Source: a virus
Strand: one strand, 5' to 3'
Length of the DNA stretch: 20,024 nucleotides
Virus record (IMG/VR): IMGVR_UViG_3300017963_000860
Span: 1 to 20,024 of that record
Part shown: positions 13,108 through 19,600 of the stretch, one piece after another
How positions within the stretch are numbered: the first letter of the stretch is position 1
How the letters are laid out: each line of letters begins with the position of its first letter
The notes under the pieces: model-generated
Seen by the model: the letters and a program-made list of their open reading frames with translations, nothing else
Databases searched by the model: none
Told to the model about the DNA's origin: nothing
Made by a program: the position numbers and the translations under genes

Positions 13108-13600
13108 TGACGACGATTTTATCACATCGCTGATCATCGCCGCGCGGGAGCAAGTCGAGTCGGATACGTCGCGGGCGCTGATCACGCAAACCTGGCGGCT
13201 GAAGCTGCACGAATTCTTCGCGGACAAGTTCGAATTACCGCGGCCGCCGCTGCAGTCGGTCAGCTCGATTAAGTATCTGGATCTGGACGAAGCTGAGCAG
13301 ACGCTAGGCGCGACAAATTACGACGTGGATACGGACCGTGAACCGGGCGTTATTTGGCGGGATGAAGACGCGACTTGGCCGACGATCAGCGATGAGGTCA
13401 ACGCGGTAACAATTACTTTCGTGGCCGGCTACGGTGACGCGGCCTCTGACGTACCAGCGCGAGCCAAACACGCGATTCTATTACTGGTCGCACACTGGTA
13501 CCGTAGCCGCGAGGCCGTAACGATCGGGACTATCAGCAAGGAAATTGAGCTGGCGTACCAGCGACTGGTCAACGGTTTGAAAGTGGGGAACTATCCATGA
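13013..13600 (+). CDS. Head-tail connector protein (gp6-like, Phage_connect_1 type)
   Basis: The 195-residue protein matches the HK97 gp6/SPP1 gp15 type adaptor. It starts MLKYSLTRAADPSVEPATLAEAKRHANV, continues DDDFITSLIIAAREQVESDTSRALITQTW (the two packed helices), then a beta section KLHEFFADKFELPRPPLQSVSSIKYLD with a YDVDTDREPGVIW strand, the VTITFVAGYGDAASDVPARAKHAILLLVAHWY helix, and RE with a short ending. This protein forms the ring bound below the portal. Length is normal. It starts inside the upstream small gene, with GGAG about ten nt before, and ends ATGA with a potential start at 13597. Confidence 0.88.
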   Translation: MLKYSLTRAADPSVEPATLAEAKRHANVVASDDDDFITSLIIAAREQVESDTSRALITQTWRLKLHEFFADKFELPRPPLQSVSSIKYLDLDEAEQTLGATNYDVDTDREPGVIWRDEDATWPTISDEVNAVTITFVAGYGDAASDVPARAKHAILLLVAHWYRSREAVTIGTISKEIELAYQRLVNGLKVGNYP

Positions 13601-13645
13601 TACGAGTTCTACTTGTGCTGCTGATTGCAGCGATGGGTGTGGCTT

Positions 13646-13984
13646 ATGCAATCACGACTTGCGGCGGGGGAGTTGAGGCAGCGGATCAAGATCGAGGAAC
13701 CGACGGAATCTCAGGGCAATGCGGGGCAGGTGACTCGGACGTGGGACACGCTGTCCGGTGCGAGCAGCCTACCGGCGCGAGTGGAGGCCGTCAGTGGTGG
13801 CGAGTCGCTGCGAGGCCGGCAAGTTTCCGCGGAAACGCGGCTTGTGCTGACCGTGCGGTATCGCTCGGACATCACCACGACAATGCGAGTAGTGTACGCC
13901 GGTGGCACGTACGGCATTATCAGAGCCAGCGACCCGTACGGCGATCAGATAGAACTGCGAATCGAATGCAAGGACCGGGACTAG
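13646..13984 (+). CDS. Head-tail joining / head closure protein
   Basis: The 112-residue product has the family pattern of Phage_H_T_join (SPP1 gp16-like): RLAAGELRQRIKIEEPTESQGNAGQVTRTWDTL, then ARVEAVSGGESLRGRQVSAETRLVLTVRYRSDITTTMRVVYAGGTYGIIRASDPYGDQIELRIECKD. It would stop DNA leakage and provide the tail docking surface. ATG 13646 is chosen because it gives the usual N-terminus; a TTG at 13625 is possible. The preceding gene instead ends in ATGA, whose ATG (13597) opens another frame, so this gene has no close coupling and no clear ribosome binding site. The discrepancy suggests an indel near 13600-13650. Confidence 0.82.
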   Translation: MQSRLAAGELRQRIKIEEPTESQGNAGQVTRTWDTLSGASSLPARVEAVSGGESLRGRQVSAETRLVLTVRYRSDITTTMRVVYAGGTYGIIRASDPYGDQIELRIECKDRD

Positions 13985-13992
13985 CGGGTGTG

Positions 13993-14068
13993 GTGTGGCA
14001 CGGCTTACTTGTTAGCCGTGTCTCCGGGCATCCCAAGCAACACTGCTTGCGAGCAAGCAGTGCCATAC
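13993..14068. repeat. Second full-length three-stem palindromic repeat
   Basis: Near-identical to 8964-9039: GTGTGGCAC (13993-14001), ACGGCT/AGCCGT arms around TACTTGTT, a central variable stretch, CTGCTTGC-GA-GCAAGCAG (14043-14060) and GTGCCATAC, with one substitution in the outer arm. It occupies the gap between the joining protein gene and the gp10-like gene. Only the central linker differs notably from the first copy. Confidence 0.85.
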
Positions 14069-14079
14069 AGGACAGGCGA

Positions 14080-14511
14080 ATGCTTGAGCTAGACGGTTAT
14101 GACGAACTGATGCGTGAGCTGGATCGGATCGACCGGACGCTTCGACGCCGCACTACGCGCGACGTGGCCAGGGCCATGGCCGAAGTAGTCGCGACGCGAG
14201 CCAAGCAGTTATGTCCGCGCGGCGATCCGGCTCATAATCCCGACGCCAAGCCGCTGGCGGAAACGATCGGAATCGAGGTGCGGGACTACGGCGAGCGACA
14301 ATTGGCCGTCGTCGGTCCGCAAGTTCCGGCCGGGGCCCACGGACACAACGTCGAAAACGGCCACGCGATCGTTCGTAACGGCCAGGTCGTCGGCAGGGCG
14401 GCGCCGCATCCGTTTATACGCCCGGCAGCGGATGAAACACAAAGCGAACAACAGGCGGCCGCAGAAGCCGTGGCGACCCAAGCGGTGCAGGATTTGGGAT
14501 TGACCGGCTGA
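14080..14511 (+). CDS. HK97 gp10-like tail completion protein
   Basis: The 143-residue protein starts at ATG 14080, just after the repeat. It opens LDGYDELMRELDRIDRTLRRRTTRDVARAMAEVVATRAKQLCP, a long helix typical of the HK97-gp10/minor capsid-like family, followed by beta strands (GIEVRDYGERQLAVVGPQ). The conserved family box is GHNVENGHAIVRNG...APHPFIRPAADE, followed by a C-terminal helix rich in Gln and Ala. The protein acts at the head-tail interface in tail completion. The same frame is open back to 13597, but the upstream part is only the shadow of the joining gene. It ends one nt before the next start. Confidence 0.87.
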   Translation: MLELDGYDELMRELDRIDRTLRRRTTRDVARAMAEVVATRAKQLCPRGDPAHNPDAKPLAETIGIEVRDYGERQLAVVGPQVPAGAHGHNVENGHAIVRNGQVVGRAAPHPFIRPAADETQSEQQAAAEAVATQAVQDLGLTG

Positions 14512-14512
14512 A

Positions 14513-14932
14513 ATGTCCGATATCGGCGTAGCGCTGCGAACGAAACTGTTGTCGGTCCAGGCCGTTAGCGACCTGGTGGGCACGCGGGTCTATCCGGATC
14601 AGTTGCCCCAAGGTGCGACGTTGCCGGCCGCGGTGTACCACAAGATCAGCGGCGTCGACGAGGCGGACCTGGCAGGAATCGTCCAACTGCAGCACGGGCG
14701 GCTCCAGATCGACGCCTACGCATCGACGCGGTTGGCGTCCGACGCACTGGCGACGGCGATTCGCAACGCGATTTGCGACGCGTCCGGAAGCCGCGGAACG
14801 TGGGGCTCGGTTTCGGTCAGCGCATGCACGCCGGCCGGCGGGCCACGCGACGATACGCAGCCGCTGGACGACGGCAGCGACGAGCACCAGTACATCTCGA
14901 TTCGCGATTACCTGATCAGTTACCACGGATGA
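14513..14932 (+). CDS. Tail terminator protein, DUF3168 (gp17-like)
   Basis: The 139-residue protein follows the previous stop by one base. It has the DUF3168 pattern: an N-terminal helix VALRTKLLSVQAVSDLVGTRVYP, LPQGATLPAAVYHKISG, a beta segment LAGIVQLQHGRLQIDAYAST, helix LASDALATAIRNAICDA, and a last strand pair with HQYISIRDYLISYH. Such proteins cap the tail tube at the head-proximal end, like lambda gpU or SPP1 gp17. Length is normal for the family. The order connector, closure, gp10-like, DUF3168, tail tube is exactly that expected in HK97-like phages. Confidence 0.88.
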   Translation: MSDIGVALRTKLLSVQAVSDLVGTRVYPDQLPQGATLPAAVYHKISGVDEADLAGIVQLQHGRLQIDAYASTRLASDALATAIRNAICDASGSRGTWGSVSVSACTPAGGPRDDTQPLDDGSDEHQYISIRDYLISYHG

Positions 14933-14935
14933 CAC

Positions 14936-14963
14936 GTAGGACGGACCCGCAATCCGTCCCACA
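14936..14963. repeat. GTAGGACGGA...TCCGTCC palindrome
   Basis: GGACGGA (14939-14945) pairs with TCCGTCC (14953-14959) around a seven-base loop. The repeat lies just upstream of the tail tube ribosome binding site. It is another interspersed family that I recall from planctomycete intergenic DNA. Confidence 0.6.
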
Positions 14964-14981
14964 CAACAAGGAGGTTAGCAC

Positions 14982-15410
14982 ATGGCAGCCGCAACCAAAG
15001 ACACTGGGCACGGTGCGAGCATTACTTTTGGGACATCGGCGCTGGCCTTCCACTGGCGCAAGATCGGCAAGGTCACCAAGACTCGTGGCAAGCTGGATGA
15101 TTCCGATCTGTCCAACGCCAACGGCAACAAGACGTACGTGTTCGAGGACCTGGCGGAACCGGGTGAAGTCGAAGTTGAATTTCTGTTCGACCCAACGGCA
15201 GCCATTCCCGACATTCATGCCGCGGCCGAAACGATCACCATCACGGGTCCGGTCCCGCCAGGCGGTGCCAGCGCCGCGGATCTGGAAGGCACCGGCGCCG
15301 CGCTCGACGTGACGCAGAGTCCCGAATTCGCCAGCAATGGGCTGCAAGTAGGCACGCTCAAGATCGCCTTCGATGGCAAGACCGGCCCCACGCACACGCC
15401 CGCGGCGTAA
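14982..15410 (+). CDS. Major tail (tube) protein
   Basis: The 142-residue product has the best ribosome binding site in the structural region, AAGGAGG at 14968-14974 with seven-nt spacing, fitting a highly expressed structural protein. The sequence is beta-rich with a tube-type pattern: GASITFGTSALAFHWRKIGKVTKTRGKLDDSDLSN, then TYVFEDLAEPGEVEVEFLFDP, then a C-terminal strand pair NGLQVGTLKIAFDGKTGP. Similar short major tail proteins follow DUF3168 genes in many siphophages. The tube monomer would stack in hexameric rings around the tape measure. It is also alanine/glycine rich with few aromatics. Family assignment rests on position and pattern rather than on a specific motif. Confidence 0.75.
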   Translation: MAAATKDTGHGASITFGTSALAFHWRKIGKVTKTRGKLDDSDLSNANGNKTYVFEDLAEPGEVEVEFLFDPTAAIPDIHAAAETITITGPVPPGGASAADLEGTGAALDVTQSPEFASNGLQVGTLKIAFDGKTGPTHTPAA

Positions 15411-15419
15411 GCCAGGCCT

Positions 15420-15537
15420 GTGTGGCACGGCCTACTTGTTGGCCGTGTTTCAGGAAGGGAATCCCACTGCTTGCAAGCAAGCAGTGCCACACGATCAGGA
15501 AAGGAATCCCACTGCTTGCAAGCAAGCAGTGCCACAC
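15420..15537. repeat. Three-stem repeat with a tandem duplicated right half
   Basis: The full unit runs 15420-15492: GTGTGGCAC, ACGGCC/GGCCGT, then CTGCTTGC-AA-GCAAGCAG and GTGCCACAC. A 42-bp segment (15451-15492) is then repeated at 15496-15537 with one substitution (AAGGG versus AAAGG). It shares its arms with the repeats at 8964 and 13993 but has compensatory changes (GGCC for GGCT/AGCC) that preserve the stem. Confidence 0.85.
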
Positions 15538-15563
15538 CAAGTTCGATCGAAAGGAATCGACGA

Positions 15564-15833
15564 ATGAGCGATGTGACTTTGAAAGACATCGGCCCCGCGG
15601 GCCGGCAGACGATTATGTTTCGTGGCCGGCAAGTGGGCTACTACCGCGAGGCCACGGGGCAAGTGCAGTTCGCTCCGCGACACATGGACAAAGACCAGCA
15701 GGCTCTGATCTTGTCCGAGTTGAGCCACTTGATCGGTGCCGAGCCAACCAGCGTCACCAATCCGCCGGAAGAGCCGCCGCCCGAGGAAGCCTACGAGGAA
15801 CTGGATCCCGACGATCTGACTGAGGCGGCGTAG
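15564..15833 (+). CDS. Small acidic tail-region protein, function unknown
   Basis: An 89-residue protein from ATG 15564 (AAGGAA seven nt upstream). The N-terminal part is basic and beta-like (FRGRQVGYYREATGQVQFAP), the middle is helical (DKDQQALILSELSHLIG), and the last 25 residues are acidic and proline-rich (PPEEPPPEEAYEELDPDD). It lies between the tail tube gene and the chaperone pair. It is not a recognised chaperone, and a role in tail assembly is inferred from position only. The in-frame sequence upstream of this ATG is the duplicated repeat. Confidence 0.65.
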   Translation: MSDVTLKDIGPAGRQTIMFRGRQVGYYREATGQVQFAPRHMDKDQQALILSELSHLIGAEPTSVTNPPEEPPPEEAYEELDPDDLTEAA

Positions 15834-15849
15834 GGACCGTCTTTTCCGG

Positions 15850-16011
15850 CCCCTGACACCTGAACACGTTGTGCGCGGGTCTCCCGACCCCGCACAAGCG
15901 ATTGACCGAAGGTCTCAAGAATGCAGGAGGCCTACGGTCGACGGTTTCGGCGAGGTCGGAGACCTGCGCCGAACGGCCGACACCTAACACGTAAACACTG
16001 ACACCTGAATT
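15850..16011. repeat. Composite intergenic repeat block
   Basis: The block contains a CCTGACACCTGAACAC element at 15851-15867, a bulged hairpin TTGTGCG/CGCACAA plus GGGTC/GACCC (15869-15897), a GACCGAAGGTCTC...GGAGGCCTACGGTC inverted pair (15904-15939), and a second CACCTAACAC...CTGACACCTGAA element at 15981-16010. No gene is visible in it. It contains no ribosome binding site for the following chaperone. Such a composite of several known types is unusual. Confidence 0.65.
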
Positions 16012-16398
16012 ATGATCACTCGCGACCAACTGCTAGGCTCCTTCAAGCGGCGCTACACGTTCTCCGAAACGATCCTTGGCCCGCTGCGGATTCGCAACCT
16101 GACGGAAGAGGAAAAGGAAGAGTTCGAAGCCGGCAACCTCGACAAGGAAGGCAAGCTGAATTTGCGGGCCGTGCGCAAGCAACGCCGTAAGCTGTTCGTC
16201 GCCTTGGTCGTCGACGACGAAGGCAACCCGTTACTGCCCGAGCCCGGCGATGTGGAGCGGCTCAAGGGTGTGGATTCGGCGGTGACCGCGGCCGTATTCC
16301 GCGACGGCACCAAGCACTGCGGATTCACTGACGACGAGCTGGACGAGCTGGAAAAAAACTTCGCAGAAGCCACCGCCGACGATTCGCCTATCGATTAG
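16012..16398 (+). CDS. Tail assembly chaperone, unshifted product (gpG-like)
   Basis: The 128-residue protein is a tail assembly chaperone: it starts with an N-terminal beta part YTFSETILGPLRIRNLTEEEKEEFEAG, then a helical core NLRAVRKQRRKLFVALVVDDEGNPL, and ends DELDELEKNFAEATADDS. It is shaped like lambda gpG and HK97 gp13-type chaperones encoded just before the tape measure gene. It has no obvious ribosome binding site. Its end carries a -1 slippery heptamer (16353-16359) in the zero frame, inside the codons for EKN. Most ribosomes should stop at TAG 16396-16398 and a minority make the fusion product. Chaperones of this sort bind the tape measure during tail tube polymerisation and are not part of the virion. 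Confidence 0.85.
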   Translation: MITRDQLLGSFKRRYTFSETILGPLRIRNLTEEEKEEFEAGNLDKEGKLNLRAVRKQRRKLFVALVVDDEGNPLLPEPGDVERLKGVDSAVTAAVFRDGTKHCGFTDDELDELEKNFAEATADDSPID

Positions 16399-16604
16399 CG
16401 CTGCGGTGGGGAATCGCCGACGTAGAAACCTGGTTGTCCTCGATCGAGCCGCGCGTCATCGATGCGTGGCTCGCGTTTTATCGGGTCGAACCGGAAGCGT
16501 TTGAGGAAGGCCGGAGACCAGAGACCGGAGGCGGGAGGCGCAGCGGAACGCACATGGTCGACGCCAGCCAGGCCACCGACGTGTTCGCATCGATTGGGAG
16601 ATAG
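16012..16604 (+). CDS. Tail assembly chaperone fusion made by -1 frameshifting (gpGT-like)
   Basis: Reading shifts back one base at A AAA AAC (16353-16359) and continues at CTT 16359 in the -1 frame to TAG 16602-16604. The fusion has about 116 + 81 = 197 residues. The extra domain reads RLALRWGIADVETWLSSIEPRV followed by IDAWLAFYRVEPEAF, the familiar T-domain pattern (WGxxVxxWLxxMxxxExxxWxAFxxxEP) of phage tail chaperones. No start codon serves this domain before 16554, so separate initiation would leave it out. The tail end (EEGRRPETGGGRRSG) is encoded by a low-complexity repeat. The T domain recruits tube protein to the tape measure scaffold in the lambda model. Confidence 0.82.
16353..16416 (+). 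promoter_or_regulatory. Programmed -1 frameshift site with possible pseudoknot
   Basis: The heptamer A AAA AAC (16353-16359) is in the zero frame as GAA AAA AAC. Ten nt later stem 1 pairs CCACCGC (16370-16376) with GCGGTGG (16403-16409), seven bp. The loop sequence CGATTC (16380-16385) is complementary to GAATCG (16411-16416) right after stem 1, giving an H-type pseudoknot with 3-nt and 17-nt loops. Pairings are exact. The ten-nt spacer is slightly longer than the common 5-9 nt, so the pseudoknot is suggested rather than certain. Confidence 0.72.
16508..16540. repeat. GGAGACC/GGAGG low-complexity repeat in the T-domain tail
   Basis: Units AGGCCGGAGACCAGAGACC and GGAGGCGGGAGG repeat the pattern at 3680-3711. 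They are translated in the -1 frame fusion as part of a glycine/arginine-rich tail after the conserved T domain, and so probably arrived by insertion at a tolerant site. Confidence 0.65.
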
Positions 16605-16605
16605 G

Positions 16606-16623
16606 CCGGGGCACCCGCCCCGG
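16606..16623 (+). promoter_or_regulatory. Hairpin just before the tape measure start
   Basis: CCGGGGC (16606-16612) and GCCCCGG (16617-16623) form a perfect seven-bp stem with an ACCC loop. It begins one nt after the fusion stop codon (16602-16604) and ends next to ATG 16627/16633. It could limit access to the tape measure start and couple its translation to frameshifting ribosomes, or be another interspersed repeat. No T-tract follows. Confidence 0.4.
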
Positions 16624-16632
16624 TGGATGATC

Positions 16633-19600
16633 ATGGCCACCATCGGAACACTTGCCGCCCGCATCCTCGCCGACGCTTCCGGCGTCCGCAGCGGCATGGG
16701 CATGACGCGGAACGAGCTGAAGATTACGCGTGGCGCCTTCCTGGCCACGCGCGACGACAGCCAAAAGCTGCAGATGGCCTTGGACCAACTGGCCAGTGCC
16801 AAAGACAAAGGCGCCTTTCGCGACGCTCAAGACTACGCCAAAGCCGTAGCGGCCGTGAAAGCAGAACTAGACCCGGCCACCGTCGCCCAGCGACAGCTTG
16901 ACGAGGCCATCGCAGCGACCCAAGCCAAGCTGCAGGACCAGATCGCCACGTTCGGCATAAGTGCCGACGAGATCGATCGTTATCGGTTGGAACAGCAAGG
17001 CGCCACGCAAGAGCAACTCGAATCCGTGGCCGCTCTGCAGCAACAGCGCGCCGCACTCGAAGCCGATGCCGCCGCCAAAGCCGCTGCTGCCCAGCAAGCT
17101 CAGCAGCTCGAATCATCCATCACACAGACCCGCAACGCGTTGTACGGCGAAATCGACGCCTTTGGCATGTCGGCCGACGAAATTAAGTTGCGAAACCTGG
17201 CACTCGAAGGCGCGGACGACGCCACGCTGGAAAACGTGCGGGCCCTGCAGCAGCAGCGCAACGCCCTGCAGGCAGACGCCGACGCCACGGCACGGGCCAA
17301 ACAAATCAAGGAGCAAGTGCGGACACCGACTGAGCGATACTCGCAAGAAATCCGCGAGCTGAACCAGCTATTGAAGTCCGGCAAGCTATCCCAGGACGTG
17401 CACGCGCGAGCGGTGCAACAGGCGGGGCAGCGATACGGCGTCGCCGGCAAGCAAGCCGGTGACCTGGCCGGCCGGGCAAAACAGGTCGGCCTATCCCACG
17501 CCGGCGCCATTCCCGGCGTCGGCGGGCTCACAAACGTACTGTCCGCCGGCCACCCGGCGTTGATCGCGGCGGCCGCGGCGATCGCCGGCGTGACGATCGC
17601 AGTCAAAGCCGGCAAGGCGGCGATCGACGCCTATGTGTCGGGCGTTGGTCGAGCGATCGACGAAATCGACAAGCTGGCCAAGACCTCGGCGAAACTGGGC
17701 ATGGCCACTGATAGTTTGCTGTCGCTGAGATACGCCGGCGAACAGACGGGCGTGGCCGCCAATACATTCGACATGGCCATCCAGCGCATGACGCGACGCG
17801 TGGCCGAAGCAGCCAAGGGGACCGGCGAGGCGAAAGACGCAATTAAAGAGCTGGGCCTGGACGCCAAGCGCCTGGCCGCCGGGACGCCCGACCAGGCGTT
17901 TCGGAAAATCGCCGGCGCTATGGGCGAAGTCGAACACCAGGGGCACCGCGTCCGGCTGGCTATGCGGCTGTTCGATTCCGAGGGCGTCGCGCTGGTCAAC
18001 ACGTTGGCACTAGGTGAGCAGGGCCTGGCTGACATGGAGGCCCGGGCGAAAGAGCTGGGGCTGACACTAAACAGTGTCGACGCGGCCGCCGTCGAGCAGA
18101 TGCGCGACACCTGGAACGACGTCGGCCAAGTGTTGCAAGGGATCGCGATGCAAGCCGCCGTCGACCTGGCCCCGACGCTGCAGGTCGCCGCGCAACAGAT
18201 TATCGAAATCCTCAAACCCGGCTCGCAAATCGGCGACACGATCCGATTTAGCCTAGCAGCGGTCCCACCGCTGCTAGGTAAGTGTATCGACCTCGCGCAA
18301 GTACTGATCGGGCTGTTCCAGGGCTGGCAGCACAAGGCGCAGGCAGCCGTCGGCGTATTCATCGAAGCCGCCGCGGCGGCCGACCGCGTTACAGCCGCGC
18401 TGGTACCGGGCCGCGAAGTCGACGACGGGCTGCAGGCTTTCGCCGACGACTTCCGCCGGCGCACCGAACTGCTTGGCAAAGAGGCCGGCGAGCGCATCAG
18501 CAAGGGCATGAACGGCGCCGCTCAAGCTGAAATCGAAAAACTACGCCGATCCGCCGCCTCCGGCCTCCAGGCTCCAGACTCCAGCCTGCCCGACACCGGC
18601 GCCACGGCCGCCGCGTCCGAGCAGTCGAAACTATTCGACGCACTGACCAAGACCACCGACGCCCTGGCCGAACAGATCGTCACAGCCGATATGAGCGCCG
18701 ACGAAATCCAGCGATGGCGACTGGCGATCGCCGGGGCAACGGAACAAACACTGGAATCTGTCGCCGCCATGCAACGCCAAGCGGAAGCGGCCAAGAAAGC
18801 GGCCGAGCTGCAGGCGAATATCAAGAAGACCACAGACGCACTTCGCGAGCAAGCGGCCACGGCCGGGATGTCTGCCGAACAAATCGAGCGGTGGCGACTG
18901 GCGATCGCCGGGGCAACGGAACAAACACTGGAATCTGTCGCCGCCATGCAACGCGAAGCGCAGGCGGCAAAGGATCTTGTCACACTGCGACAAGATTTGA
19001 TTGGCTTGCAGGATCGGAAGCGTTCGGCCGCGATCGACCGGGCTGAGTTGGAGATGGCCGAACGACTTCAACGGGTCGTCATTAACACCGGTCGCCAGTA
19101 TCCCGAGGGCGTCAGTGCGGCGGCCAAGCAGTACGGCGACGAGTTGCGGCGGCAATTGGAATTGCAGCAACTCATTCGCGACTTGCGGCGCGAAGGCCAT
19201 AGTGAGCAGTACATCCGCCACGCCGCCTCCATCATGCAACAGAATCACGCCCTCGACCGCCAGGCCGAATCGTTCGAGCGGCGGCGCAAATTGTTCGCGG
19301 AAGGTGCGAGCCTGGTAGAGAAACATCGACGGCCAGAGGAAGAGTACGCCGACACGCTGCGACGGCTGCGCGAGATGCTGGACGCCGGCGCCATCGACAT
19401 GCGCACCTTTGTGCGCGAGAAGCGAGAGGCGGCGTCCGAGTTGATGAAGCCGCTGGAATTGAAATTCGGAACGTCCGGAATCCAGGCCACAGCCAAGGGA
19501 TCGGCCGAAGCGCTCGCCAGGATTGATGAGCTACGGGCGCGTGGGAAAGCGTTGCAGGAAATCAAACTGATTGACAAAGCAGCAGCAGAGGAAAAACCGC

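Noticed and set aside
13597-14079. Upstream extension of the gp10-like gene to ATG 13597
   Set aside because: The extension covers the joining protein gene in the wrong frame and includes a translated repeat; homology begins at 14080.
15420-15563. Upstream extension of the small tail gene to 15420
   Set aside because: Those codons are the duplicated palindromic repeat, and a ribosome binding site supports ATG 15564.
17631-18509. Minus-strand open frame of 292 codons within the tape measure gene
   Set aside because: Serine-, alanine- and cysteine-rich antisense shadow in GC-rich DNA; the plus strand has a coherent conserved protein.
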